Position numbers and translations under genes: made by a program. Shown here piece by piece: positions 1-10,559 of a stretch of DNA of 64,000 bases (position 1 is its first letter; each line of letters opens with the position of its first letter). Under the pieces are notes generated by a model. The model was given only the letters and a program-made list of their open reading frames with translations. It did no database searches and had not been told where the DNA came from. Source of the DNA: Cepaea nemoralis. Its lineage: Eukaryota > Mollusca > Gastropoda > Stylommatophora > Helicidae. The stretch is taken from NCBI GenBank assembly GCA_014155875.1, contig JACEFZ010014625.1:16001-80000 (forward strand), in the 5' to 3' direction.

Positions 1-445
1 CAGAAATGACACCAGCACGTTCAAGGTCATGGGCACAATAGGCACTGTGAGCTGTGAATTTCGTGTGGAGCGCTTGTACATGTATCTGCGGTTGTTTGAA
101 GTATGAATTGCATGTTTATTTAAAAAAAGGCAGTGGCCGGTCTCTGAACAAACTGGGTTTCCTTATGCAGTAAAGTCTGGATGCCATTTTTCTAGTGACT
201 GCCATTTTCATCAATGATGAACGGTATTTATTATGGCAGACTTTTGTGTTGGCATTCTGGCAGCGGCATTATGCACAGTGTACTTGTGCGGGCTGTTGGT
301 TTGTCGAGACTTCTGTCTGTTCCGCTTTTCATATGGGGCAGTGAAGAGCATTTTGTGTGACATTAACTGGCACAGGAACAGAGTGTAATGGGGCAGCCCT
401 TTTCCGTGAAATTAGAACAATGACTGACTGACTAACTAAGGCAAA
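1..445 (+). repeat. Dispersed repeat F, copy 1 (LINE 3'-end-like)
   Basis: This stretch is clearly similar over about 400 bases to 4640-5050 in the same orientation, sharing blocks such as 'ctagtgactgcc', 'ggacttttgtgttgg' and 'catggggcagtgaagagca'. Both copies end in a CTGA/CTAA simple repeat (here 'tgactgactgactaacta'). An end made of short tandem repeats is usual for RTE- and CR1-type LINEs, so this is probably the 3' untranslated end of such an element. No reading frame is convincing. The copy is cut by the left window edge. Confidence 0.65.
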
Positions 446-465
446 ATAACCAATCATGTAGTTTA

Positions 466-705
466 AAAAGTTAATTGCATATCCTTTACATGACGTTTGC
501 AGTCAATACCAGCATTCTTTGCTGTTGTTGATGTCTTGGCAAGTTTACATTCAGTAGTTTGCCATTGCTTTCTGAATGACCGACACCCATACCATTTTGT
601 AAAAAAACCAGCGCAACACGGCCAGCTGCCAAATCATGTGCAGCTATGTTTCAACATGGGTATGCGGCATCACGTCTGTAACACCTTTGCCACGGAGACA
701 GTCCT
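466..705 (-). repeat. SINE-1 copy (tRNA-derived SINE candidate)
   Basis: A member of the commonest short repeat in the window, read here on the minus strand. The body contains the conserved hairpin: read on the minus strand, 'caatggcaaactactgaatg' followed by 'taaacttgcca', pairing TGGCAA with TTGCCA. The 3' end is 'ggatatgcaatta'. The 5' head around 650-705 has a degenerate tRNA-like promoter pattern. Other copies lie near 3465, 5658, 12440, 13425, 19815, 24890, 33355, 45845 and 55290. Confidence 0.7.
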
Positions 706-749
706 GTAGTACATTACCACCAAAGCAAAATACTTTGTTCATAGTGAGA

Positions 750-1035
750 ATAGAACAAAGCAATGATGGGAAACACTAACACAATATTGAACCAATAGGG
801 TTACACAAAGCAATCATGGGAAACACTAACACAATATTGAACCAATAGGGTTACACACAGTGATAATGGAACTAACCAGTCATGGGAGACATAACTAAAA
901 TATATATTTCTATAAGATGGTTAAAGATCTAACCAATCACATGGGACATTACCAAAGTATCAAACTAATAGGTTCACATACAGTGATAAGGGAATCCACC
1001 AATCACATAGCACATTACCTTATCCAGTAGGTTTG
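750..1035. repeat. Degenerate short tandem repeat, about 50 bp unit
   Basis: Two near-identical 50-base units begin with 'acaaagcaat' at 754 and 804 and contain 'acactaacacaatattgaac'. More diverged versions follow to about 1035, with recurring words such as 'aaccaatca', 'catgggacatta' and 'acagtgataa'. No coding potential is seen. Confidence 0.6.
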
Positions 1036-1047
1036 CAAATGAGATAA

Positions 1048-1315
1048 ATGTTGCATAAATTAATCACAGGGCAAAGACTTTACCCAAATAGCAAAAAGTT
1101 ATTTTACAATGAAGTGGGGGTTATAGCAGCGCTAGATTTCATCAGAAAACAGCAAGTTAATTGGTTTGGCCATATAACGAGGCTACCAACTAACAGTATA
1201 CTACAACAAGCAACGATGTACAGACCAAATGGAACCAGAAGAAGAGGCCGACCACATAATCAATGGACAAAGGAAATAACAGAATCCATGGGAATATCGA
1301 TACATGGAGCCCATA
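1048..1315 (+). pseudogene. LINE-E C-terminal ORF fragment, split by a LINE-A insertion
   Basis: The open frame encodes the C-terminal tail of a LINE polyprotein: 'WFGHITRLP' at 1171 onward and 'TRRRGRP' near 1230, followed by 'QWTKEITESMG'. The GH...R...RGRP...W pattern is typical of the region after the reverse transcriptase domain in RTE-type elements. The fragment stops at the 12-base word ATGGAGCCCATA (1304-1315). The same word recurs at 2917-2928, where the LINE-E 3' end resumes. A second copy of this element lies on the minus strand at 24105-24890. Confidence 0.8.
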
Positions 1316-2916
1316 TCTTACATGAATGGTCAGATTATGTGAAAAACCTTTATGACGATAACAGAGACGAACAGTATGATGTCCAAAATAATAATGAAGG
1401 TCCAGCAATTTTAAAGATGGAGGTTCAGAATTCGCTTAACCATATGAAATCTGGCAAGACCCCCGGTTCAGACAGCGTCACAACAGAAATGATTAATGCT
1501 TTAGAAGAATATGGAATAGATAAAGTTACCAGTCTGCTTAATACAATATATGATACTGGAAATATATCTCAGGAGTTATGTAATTCTGTATTTATTGCAA
1601 TCCCAAAGAAATCAGGAGCCTTGGAATGTGATCAACATCGAACAATTAGTATAATGAGTCACATCACGAAGATTTTGCTAAGAATTATCATGCAAAGAGT
1701 TAGGAGGAAAATACAACCTGAAATAGGAGAAGAACAATGTGGGTTTGTGAAGGCAAGGGTACAGTAAATGCTGTGTATATACTGAGAAACATAATCGAAC
1801 GTTCTATAGAAGTAAACAAAGATCTACACCTTTGCTTTATTGACTACACAAAGGCTTTTGATAAAGTGAGACATGTCAACATGATAAGGATGCTTGAAGA
1901 TCTACAAATTGATGGGAAAGACCTTAGACTTGTAAAAAACATATATTGGAAACAACAAGCTGCCATAAGAGTTGATAATGAAGTAAGCCAATATCAGCCT
2001 ATTAAAAGGGGTGTGAGACAGGGATGTGTAATGTCTCCAGATCTGTTTTCCCTGTACAGTGAAAGTATTTTCAGAAATATTGAAGATATGGAAGGAATCA
2101 ACATTGGGGGACGATGCATCAATAACATTAGATATGCAGATGATACAGTCTTGATTGCAGACAATGAACAGGACCTGCAAAATTTAGTAGATGCGATTGT
2201 TACACACAGTGAACAACTAGGGTTAGAATTAAATTGTAAAAAGACACAGATTATGGTCGTCACTAGGAAGGACGAAATACCACAATGTAATATACAAGTA
2301 AATGGGAATATTCTTCAACAAGTGAGCAGGTACAATTATCTCGGAACAGTAATAACATCTGATGGGAGATGCCTTGAAGAGATTAGAACAAGAATCGCCA
2401 TGGCAAAAGTAGCCTTTAGCAAGATGAAAAACATATTGACCAATAAAAAGATGTCAATTGAAACGAGAAAAAGAGTGTTGAGATGCTACATAGAACCTGT
2501 ACTTTTATATGGATGTGAAGCGTGGACAATGAGCAGTCAGGCTGAAAAACATCTGATGGCTGTAGAGATGTGGTTTCTGAGGAAAATGCAAAGAATACCA
2601 TGGACAGCCAGAAAGACCAATGAACAAGTCCTTCAAGAAACAAATGAAGATCGTAAATTGATTAGAGAAATTAGACGTAGACAGTCAAAATTTTTGGGCA
2701 TGTTATGAGAAGAAATGGATTGGAGAATTTGGTGACAACTGGTAAGATCGAGGGGAACAGACCAAGGGGAAGACCTAGAAGCAAGTACTTGGATGGCTTG
2801 GCCTTGTGGCATGGTCAAGACAGAAACACGGAGCTGATCCACGACTCTGGTGATCGAGTGAGATGGCAGAACATGACCGCCCACGCTTACCGGCATGGCA
2901 CATGATGGATGGATGG
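1316..2916 (+). mobile_element. LINE-A, RTE-like retrotransposon, 5'-truncated, inserted in LINE-E
   Basis: This is a reverse transcriptase of RTE type (reverse transcription of its own RNA at a nicked target). Visible landmarks are 'EWSDYVKNLYDDN' then 'MKSGKTPGSDS' (about 1327-1470), 'IPKKSG' near 1600, 'FIDYTKAFDKV' near 1840, 'GVRQGCVMSPDLFSLY' near 2015 and the catalytic 'YADD' near 2133. 'LYGCEAWTMS' and 'MRRNGLENL' precede 'RPRGRPRSKYLDG'. Two frameshifts break the frame, near 1740-1790 and near 2697-2705, so it is not functional. The endonuclease domain is missing, consistent with 5' truncation. The tail is TGGA repeats (2903-2920). The element is bounded by a 12-base target-site duplication ATGGAGCCCATA. 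Its frame runs on from the LINE-E fragment, giving an accidental 239-codon chimeric ORF (1048-1767). Confidence 0.92.
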
Positions 2917-3090
2917 ATGGAGCCCATAAACGGACACTCACCCGTTGTTTATGCTTCACCTCGACACCGCAAGGTACAAGAAGAACAGGATGATATGAGA
3001 TGAGGTGAGATGAGATGGGATGAGATGATATGAGGTGAGATGAGATGAGATTAGATGAGGTGAGATGAGATGAGGTGAGATTACCAAGCC
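2917..3090 (+). repeat. LINE-E 3' end with GATGA-type tail
   Basis: Starting at the right-hand copy of the target duplication, the sequence continues LINE-E with 'acactcacccgttgtttatg', then 'acaagaagaacaggatgata' and a degenerate pentamer tail of GATGA/GGTGA units to about 3085. The same end is seen in reverse at 19695-19770 and 24095-24180, which identifies this as a genuine 3' terminus. Confidence 0.75.
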
Positions 3091-3094
3091 TACA

Positions 3095-3455
3095 TGCAAG
3101 CTAGCCATTGCAATAACGCTATTCACTTATTTAACCCAAACAGCCACTAAGTCCCGGAACATACTTGAAAGGGCATGTCCGCCATTGTCTTGGCCAGGTA
3201 GTAAGCCTTGAGACTGTACCAATAGTTGAGGTGCTCTCTCATAAAAACTGCCATTTCTATGGGAACTGATGAAGCAAAGAAATAAACAAATTCATCAGCT
3301 ACAAGAACTGTTTACAGCATGATCTCTTTCTGTCTCAAAATAACACATCATTTTTGATATATCACTCACTGCATCGTGTGTACTGTATTGTGTAAATAAC
3401 TATTGTAATATGTAAATGGCTATTATTATGTGTAAATGGCTGTTAGTATGTGTAA
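3095..3455. other. No gene seen; small 22-bp tandem repeat at the right end
   Basis: Nothing recognisable apart from four diverged units of about 22 bases built on 'tatgtaaatggctatt' between about 3393 and 3470. Confidence 0.4.
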
Positions 3456-3464
3456 ATGACTATT

Positions 3465-4027
3465 GTAATTTATAATCCCGCATACCATGTTCAAAACGCA
3501 GTTACAGATGCTGTGGAAGTAGACTGCCTTGCATTGGTTTTTATAAAGAGGTATGTGTGCTGGTTGTTCAGAAAGCAATGGCAAACTACTGAACATAAAT
3601 ATGCACTGAAAACACTTCTTCTTCTTCAGCGTTCCGAGCCATTGAGGTTCTTTGCTGCAAATACAATCCATCTCCATTCGTCTCTCTGGTGGAACTTCTC
3701 TTGCCAGTCGTTGATTCCAAGTGCTTGTAGGTCTGTACGTGTATTATCTCTCCACCGTCTTCTTGGTCTACCTCGGGGTCTACGGTCATTTATCTCCTGA
3801 GTGTAAGCGAGTTTTGTTTCACTATTGTCTTCCATTCTTTCTATATGCCCCAGCCATTGTAGTCTATTAGCCTTCATGATACCAGTGATTAGCAGGGACT
3901 TAAACAGATCATAAATGAACTGAAAACACTAACAGTTTATTACACTAACTGAAAATGAACTGAAAGCACTAACAGTTTAAAAATGCTGGGATTGACTGTG
4001 ACATCCTGTAAAGGATATGCAACTAAC
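3465..4027 (+). repeat. SINE-1 copy split by a LINE insertion
   Basis: The SINE head and body occupy 3465-3604 (including 'agaaagcaatggcaaactac'). The SINE 3' end resumes at about 3976 with 'aaatgctgggattgactgtg' and ends 'aaaggatatgcaactaac' at 4027. The piece between is a LINE fragment bounded by the duplicated word actgaaaacact (3605-3616 and 3919-3930). A short local duplication of that word with 'aacagttt' occupies 3931-3978. Confidence 0.8.
3617..3918 (-). mobile_element. LINE C-terminal fragment with GAA tail, inserted in SINE-1
   Basis: Read on the minus strand it encodes 'LQWLGHIERMEDNSETKLAY', then 'RRPRGRPRRRWRDN' and 'DLQALGINDWQEK', the conserved C-terminal tail of a reverse-transcriptase LINE. 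The minus-strand 3' end runs into GAAGAAGAA at 3617-3627, which I take as its tail. A perfect 12-base target-site duplication (actgaaaacact) flanks it. It is strongly 5'-truncated. Confidence 0.85.
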
Positions 4028-4029
4028 AA

Positions 4030-4500
4030 ACAAATAAAAACAAATAAAACAACAGAGTGAAAATAGGAGAAGGCAGAGAAGCAAATTGGATGAAAACAAC
4101 ATAGAATAACATGTCTGAAAGGCGTAACAGTTATGTTACTTGGAGGCATCTACAAGAGTTTTTATTCCAGCCTGATGAACACGACCAATAGTTGTAACTA
4201 AATGATTTATTTCTAACAGAACTGTCTCTATAACATGGCGTACTTACATGTGTGTAATGTTGGCATAATGGCCGTGAACTGCAAGAACAACATACAGAAG
4301 AACAGGCAACCTGCATTTGTGTACACTTTACTAGCCTCGTTTTCCAATTCCTAAAAATAATAGACCAATCAGAATGCCACCATCAGATGGGATATGAGCC
4401 GAAGGCCTGTGAGTGTACTGGTAGGAAAATAAACAGATTGATTAGTATAATATAGGCAATACATCATTATATTGATTTAGTTATTGTTAAATGCACAATT
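4030..4500. other. No recognisable gene or repeat
   Basis: AT-rich sequence without convincing coding potential or similarity to other parts of the window. It lies downstream (in ABCG sense) of the last exon seen and could hold unrecognised intron sequence. Confidence 0.4.
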
Positions 4501-5055
4501 GGGACTTCCAGTCCAACATGGAGGATAGGCAGTTGAGCTGTTAAGGTCTCTGGAATGTTTATGCTTGTGGCTGTGGTTTGCTTATGCATTTTCCTCATGT
4601 TGGGCTGGTAGTGCATGGTTCTGTCACCCTGCTACTGATCTGAATGAGTGGAGTGACACTGTGAGCTGTGGATTTTGTGTGAAGTGCTTTTATACCTGAC
4701 CGTGGTTGTTTGTGTCATGAACTGAACTGTATGTTCAGAAAAATAGTGACCGCTAACTGCTGATCTAAAACTTGGTTTGCTTTTTGCAGTAATTTGTGGC
4801 TGCTGGTTTTCTAGTGACTGTCACTTACATCAACGACGAACTGTATTTTTCATGGTGGACTTTTGTGTTGGTATTCTGACTTTACACCTAGTATATCTGT
4901 GCAAGCTGTTGATTTGTCGAGACTCCTGTCTGTTCCACATTTCACATGGGGCAGTGAAGAGCAATTTGTTTGATATTCACTGCTACAGGAATGGAGCATT
5001 ATGGGGTAACCCTGTACCGTGAAGTTAGAACTGTGACTAACTTACTAACTAAATA
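4500..5055 (+). repeat. Dispersed repeat F, copy 2
   Basis: This is the longer copy of the repeat at 1-445, sharing words such as 'ggacttttgtgttgg' and 'tttgtcgagact', and ending 'gtgaagttagaactgtgact' followed by 'aacttactaacta'. It extends the family about 140 bases further 5' than the edge-truncated copy allows. Confidence 0.65.
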
Positions 5056-5179
5056 TACAATTTCATAATTCCCCAACATATTGAGTTCAGGGTTCAAAAT
5101 CAGCTATAGGTGATTTAGAGCCGTCTACCTTGCAGTGATTTTTCATGGTATGCTTGCTTGTGTTCATTGGCTTGAGCTC

Positions 5180-5252
5180 TAACACGAAGTCCTGTATGTC
5201 GGATGAAGACATCCTGTTGTCCAACATCAGTGTGATGTCATACAGGACGTGA
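5180..5252. repeat. Imperfect inverted repeat
   Basis: GTCCTGTATG near 5190 pairs with CATACAGGAC near 5240 around a loop of about 40 bases. Its function is unknown; it may be a remnant of a transposon end. Confidence 0.45.
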
Positions 5253-5513
5253 GGTTTGCGTGAGTATCCGTTGTCATGTCTGGCTTATTGGTGTGCAGAC
5301 TGGTGGTTCCTCGCCGTACAGGCAGACACTCTCCGACTTTGGAGGAATCGGCGATCCTACTGACTTTAGCCAGGACCCCGAAGGGACCTGTTGCCCAGGA
5401 CACTCGACGAGGACGTCAATAGGTCTTGGCCAGTATATAACCCGGCCCTGGTGCCTTGGAAACCAAATGACAGAGTCTGAATAACCACTACACCATGGAG
5501 ATGCCCTAAAATT
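5250..5513 (-). repeat. tRNA-derived SINE candidate with a strong A box
   Basis: On the minus strand from about 5505 the sequence reads 'catGGTGTAGTGGTTATTC', a near-ideal RNA polymerase III A box like those of tRNA-Glu/Asp/Gly. About 40 bases later comes a degenerate B box ('CCGGGTTATATACTG'). The roughly 180 bases downstream have no similarity to SINE-1, so this would be a separate SINE family. Only one copy is seen here. Confidence 0.5.
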
Positions 5514-5514
5514 A

Positions 5515-6370
5515 CTACAGGGGCATGAATACCAGCCATGGTACACAGCCTGTAGTGCTATCAACAGATGCAAAATCAGTAATTGAGGCATTCCAGTCTG
5601 TGAAATTGCCAGTACTATGTACACTATTGTCTAATAAGTAAGGTCACCATACAGTGGTTAACGGCTAATAAATGCAATTCATGATCCTGCATATCGTGGT
5701 CAAAACACAGCTGCATGCGATTTGGCAGAAAACCATCTTGCGTTGGTTTTCATACAATGGTATGGGAGCTGGTTGTTCAGAAAGCAATGGCAAACTACTG
5801 AATGTAAAGTTGCCAAGAAATCACAATGACTCAAAACATGCTGGGGTTGACTGCAAAGTCCTGTAAAGCATACGCAAGTAACTACATTGGATACCATCTC
5901 ACCATGGAGTACCTGGAAAAGAGAGAGCTGATTGATTAGCTAAGCAAGGAGCAATAGAACAAGTTGATGTGCCTGGTACATACCACCAAAAGAAAGGAAT
6001 CAAAAGCCACCAACACTTACTCAAGGCAACTACCACCTTATGGACAGACCAGAACAGGACACTATAGATTGAGCAGCCACATATAGTGAAAACCGTTTAA
6101 GTTGATATTGGATGTGACAAATTTCTATTATGAAGAAGACTATTGTATTGGACATTTTAAATGCATTACTATATGTTTGAACTCTTATAAGAGGAATTTT
6201 TGATAGATGAACTGTTTCTTCGGTCCCATGTTTGTTCGCCTTATCAGATCTGCACGGTATATAGAACATTCAAGATTGGCAAATTGGCTATGTGCACATG
6301 TGATTTGCCACAGCAGACAGCAGATCACATTCTCCAAGACTACCAAAATACAACATACTTCATTTGTTTG
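5515..6370 (+). pseudogene. RNase H-bearing LINE remnant, split by SINE-1
   Basis: Decayed codons match the RNase H end of a LINE. The 'STDAKSVIEAF' region is near 5560. After the SINE, remnants follow of a conserved pattern ending in D-R-L-A-K, then 'MDRPEQDTI' near 6040 and 'CTCDLPQQTADHILQDY' at 6293 onward. The same order is found at 22600-23110 (minus) and 54545-54930 (plus). Several stops and gaps show that it is dead. A SINE-1 copy interrupts it at 5658-5872. Confidence 0.75.
5658..5872 (+). repeat. SINE-1 copy with target-site duplication
   Basis: The cleanest boundary evidence for SINE-1. It splits an RNase H LINE remnant and is flanked by tacagtgg and tacattgg (7 of 8 bases equal). 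The element is therefore about 215 bases long, with a tRNA-like head, the hairpin body 'caatggcaaactac...gttgccaag' and a 3' end near 'gcatacgcaagtaac'. Confidence 0.8.
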
Positions 6371-6627
6371 TTCATCATCACAATATTTTCATGAACTAGA
6401 CAAATAGACAACAGAACATGTTCCATAGGACTGTCTTATGAACAAGGAGCTAAGCAACATATCTTGACTGAATCAAACAGTAAATGCCATCTGTGTGCTG
6501 TCAGAGATATACTTCAGAAAATGGTCAAGTTCCTCATTACAGCTTGCCTGACAATGATATAATTAAAGATAAAATTGCAAGAAGAAGAAGGGGGAGGAGG
6601 TGTAAGAAAGAAAGAAAGAGGTGTGTA

Positions 6628-6631
6628 GAGG

Positions 6632-6672
<41 letters not shown>

Positions 6673-6673
6673 C

Positions 6674-6706
<33 letters not shown>
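6628..6706. repeat. GACA tetranucleotide microsatellite
   Basis: About 19 GACA units with one 'cagaga' interruption. It ends 14 bases before the exon 8 boundary of the ABCG gene, on the donor side. Confidence 0.95.
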
Positions 6707-6707
<1 letters not shown>

Positions 6708-6719
6708 CAGGCAACTTAC

Positions 6720-6821
6720 AGCATCCCTAACTATGTACATGAAAGTCCGTATAAATAGAACACGGAACTGTGTGATACAGCTGGTGTTGAATGTATGGCA
6801 CTCCTGATCCAGCAATGAAAC
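6720..6821 (-). CDS. ABCG: ABCG half-transporter, exon 8 in this window (start of membrane domain)
   Basis: The exon has 34 codons, is in phase 0 at both ends, with acceptor TTGCAG before 6821 and donor GTAAGT after 6720 (minus strand). The peptide includes 'CITQFRVLFIRTFMYIVRDA', which matches the conserved stretch just before and into the first transmembrane helix of ABCG1/ABCG4-type transporters. The next exon should carry the rest of that helix; none is found to the left, so the gene continues outside the window. The family linker between exon 7 and this exon is usually longer, so a small phase 0-0 exon may be missed between 6822 and 19467. A GACA microsatellite sits 14 bases past the donor. 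Confidence 0.9.
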
Positions 6822-7079
6822 CTGCAAAACAAAAACAAACAAAAAACTAGTTGAATGTCATCGAGTCAAATAAAAAATTAACAGATTCTGTGTCAAACAA
6901 AATGTAGGTTTGGACCAAACAAAACTGAATGGAAAAAAATTGAAAGTAGGGGTGTGTCACAGTTATGACATCAAAGTTATTAATATGGTAGCAGGTATGC
7001 TGTTTTACAAATGATAGTCGTCAATAGGTTGGTCACTCAAGACATATTCAGCCAAACAAGGACACAGGTACGTAACTTT

Positions 7080-7245
7080 AATATTTTCATGGTGTCTTTT
7101 TCATGTAGTTGTGTCGGTTTGTGTTTGTTTGTCCTGTGCTGATGAAATCTTTAGCCGCAATGTCCATTTTATTTCTTGTAATCATGTTCTAATAAATCTC
7201 ACAATCTACTTCTCATCTGTTGGTGATTCATTCATTGCCTGTTTT
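7080..7245 (+). repeat. Penelope-like terminal repeat fragment (pLTR-like)
   Basis: Similar to 11810-11950 downstream of a Penelope-like GIY-YIG domain. Both hold 'gtttgtttgtcctgtgctga' followed by 'tga/cga', a short stem and 'gccgcaa(t/c)gtcca', then 'ctcacaatctact'. The CTGATGA...GCAA layout resembles a degenerate hammerhead ribozyme core, a motif reported in Penelope-like terminal repeats. Confidence 0.5.
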
Positions 7246-7879
7246 ACACATGACAACATTTCAGCAATAAATAAGTACATGGCAGATTCGGCAAGTTGTT
7301 TAAGATGATTAATTAACCAATGGCAATTAATTAGCTAAATCAGCTAAATCCTCACCACTTAATCTATATTTATAAAACAAAGTGTATGTATGTAAATATG
7401 TGTGTATGTATATATGTATGTATGTAAATATGTATGTCCTTTATTTGTTCGCGAACGGCCCATCCGATTGAGATGAAATTTTCTACACGCCTTCCTTTCA
7501 TTCCAGAGCTGTCAACTGTCATAGTTTTTTTTTCTTCTTCCTCCTCCTCCCTCCTCCCCCTCCCAAAATACGTACGTAAATATATGATGATGATGATGAA
7601 AGAATCCCCGAACCAAAACGCTAGGGAAAGGGAAGAAAATGACGTGACTACACAGAATCGTCACACGGCAATCATCATCATCAAGTGCCGTGCCGGCTGG
7701 CGTAGGCGTTCATGGCTCTCTGTAGATCTCAGTCTTTGTTTTTTTTAATCAACTCTGCTGCTGATATTCCTCCATGCCACGGCAATATCAATAACAATTC
7801 ATCTTTTTATGTGTAAGGAAGTTATCTACAGTCGTGTAGAAGGGAAGAACTAGACGAGTATGAATTCGGAATGGCGAAC

Positions 7880-9855
7880 TCTCTCCCCCTCTCTTCTCCT
7901 CCCTCTACCTCCTCCCTCCACCCTTCTCCTCTTCCTCCTCCCTCTCATCCCTCTCCCTCCTCCCTCCTCATCCCTCCTCCTCCTGCCTCCCTCCTCCTCC
8001 TCCTGCCTCCTTCTCCCTCATCATCCTCCCTCCTCCTTCTCCCTTCTTCTCCCTCTTCCCTCTTCCTCCTCCTACCTCCTCCCTCCTCCTCCTCCCTCCA
8101 CCCTCCTCCTCCCTTCTCCTCCTCTTCCTCCTCCCTTTCCTTCCTCCTCCTCCTCCCTCTACCTCCTCCTCCCCCTACCTCTTTCCTCCTCCCTCCTCCT
8201 TCCCTTCCACCTCTCTTTCCTTCCTCCCCTCCTCATTCTCCCTCCTTCCTCTCCCTCCTTCCTCCTCCTCCTTCCTTCTTCTTCCTCCTCCACCCTCCTC
8301 CCCCTCCTCCTCCCTCTACCTCCTCCCTCCTCCTCCCTTCACATTCCTCCTCCTCCCTCTTCCTCCTCCTCCCTCCTCCTCATCCTCCTCCTCCTCCTCC
8401 TCATCCCTCCTCCTCCCCTCCTCCTTCCTCCTCCTCCCTCTTCCGCCTCCTCCCTCCTCCTCCTCATCCCTCCTTCTCCCTCCTCCTCCTCATCCCTCCT
8501 TCTCCCTCCTCCTCCTTCTTCCTCCCTCCTCCTCCCTCCTCCTTCCTCCTCCTCCCTCTCCTCCTCCTCACTCCTCCTCCTCCCTCCTCCTCCTCATTCT
8601 ACCTCCTCCCTCCTCCTCCCTTCACATTCCTCCTCCTCCCTCTTCCTCCTCCTCCCTCCTCCTCTCTCCGCCTCCCTCCTCCTCCTCTTCCCTCTACCTC
8701 CTCCCTCCTCCTCCCTTCACATTCCTCCTCCTCCCTCCATCTCCTCCCCTCCTCCTCTTCCCTCCTCCTCCTCCTCCTCCTTCTCCTCCTTCCCTCCTCC
8801 TTCTCCCTCTTCCTCCTCCCTCTTCCTTCTCCTCCTTCTCCCTCCTCCTTCTCCCTCTTCCTCCTCCCTCTTCCTTCTCCTCCCTCTCCCTCCTCCTTCT
8901 CCCTCTTCCTCTCCCCTCCTCCTCCTACCCTCTTCCTCTTCCCCTCCTCCCTCTACCTCCTCCTTCCTCCTCCTCCCTCTTCCGCCTCCTCCCTCCTCCT
9001 CCTCCCTCCTCCCCTCCTCCTTCCTCCTCCTCCCTCTCCTCCTCCTCTCTCCTCCTCCTCACTCCTCCTCCTCCCTCCTCCTCCTCCCTCTACCTCCTCC
9101 CTCCTCCTCCCTTCACATTCCTCCTCCTCCCTCTTCCTCCTCCTCTCTCTTCCTCTCTCCGCCTCCCTCATCCCTCTACCTCCTCCCTCCTCCTCCCTTC
9201 ACATTCCTCCTCCTCCCTACTCCTCCTCCCCTCCTCCTCTTCCTTCCTCCTCCTCTTCCCTCCTCCCCCCTCCTTATCCTCCTTCTCCCTCTTCCTCCTC
9301 CCTCTTCCTTCTCCCTCCGCCTCCTCCCTCCTCCTACTCTCTCCTCCTCCTCCCTCCTCCTCCCTCTCCCACCTCCTCCCTCCTCCTCCTCCTGCTCCCT
9401 TCTCCTCCTGCGTTCTCCTCCTCCCTCCTTCTCCCCCTCCTCCCTCCTCCTCCTCCCTCCTCCTCGCCTCCTCCTCCACCCTACTCCTCCCTCCTCCTCC
9501 CTCCTATTCCTCCCTTCTCCTCCTGTCTCCTCCCTCCTCCTCCCTCCTCTTCCCTCCTCCACCTCCCTCTTCCTCCTCCCTCCTCCTACTCTCTCCTCCT
9601 CCTCCCTCCTCCTCCCTCTCCCACCTCCTCCCTCCTCCTCCTCCTGCTCCCTTCTCCTCCTGCGTTCTCCTCCTCCCTCCTTCTCCCTCCTCCTCCCTCT
9701 TCCTCCTCCCTCCTCCTCGCCTCCTCCTCCACCCTACTCCTCCCTCCTCCTCCTAATCCCTCCTCCTCCCTCCTATTCCTCCCTACACCTCCTGTCTCCT
9801 CCCTCCTCCTCCCTCCTCTTCCCTCCTCCACCTCCCTCTTCCTCCTCCCTCCTAC
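7880..9855 (+). repeat. About 2-kb polypyrimidine (CTCCTCC-type) array
   Basis: Nearly pure C and T on the plus strand, built of CCT, CTCCCT and TTCCTC words. Larger units recur, for example the 'ccctcttcacattcctcctc'-like segment around 8335, 8625, 8715, 9110 and 9195, and an approximately 270-base segment near 9320 repeated near 9590. The long ORFs here (Ser/Pro/Leu-rich) are a by-product of missing A and G and are not genes. Such tracts can form triplex (H-DNA) structures. Confidence 0.95.
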
Positions 9856-9867
9856 ATTTACCCAAGA

Positions 9868-10389
<522 letters not shown>

Positions 10390-10556
10390 TCTGTTCATAA
10401 AACAGAAACATCTAATGGCAGTGCAAATGTGATTTCTGAGGAAAATACCCAGAGTCCATAGACAGATAGAAAAACCAATGAGCAAGTCCTACAAGAAACA
10501 AATTCAAACTGTAAATTGGTTTAAGAAATTAGATATAGACAGCCAAGATTTTTTTG
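10390..10556 (+). pseudogene. LINE-A fragment (upstream half)
   Basis: Similar to the LINE-A region 2545-2700: 'catctaatggcagtgcaaat', 'gatttctgaggaaaatac', 'accaatgagcaagtcctaca'. It breaks off at 'tttttttgggcccg' and resumes at 11966, so about 1.4 kb (SINE pieces and a Penelope-like fragment) has been inserted. It abuts the 3' end of HINE element 1. Confidence 0.75.
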
Positions 10557-10559
10557 GGC

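Noticed and set aside
497..709. 70-codon ORF ending MGMRHHVCNTFATETVL
   Set aside because: Lies within a SINE-1 copy; the same peptide pattern reappears wherever SINE-1 occurs (for example 5700-5897, 24940-25161, 55269-55514).
5440..5510. A functional tRNA gene on the minus strand
   Set aside because: The A box is good but the B box is degenerate and no cloverleaf can be completed; a SINE head is more likely. The same applies to 31680-31790 and 61655-61720.
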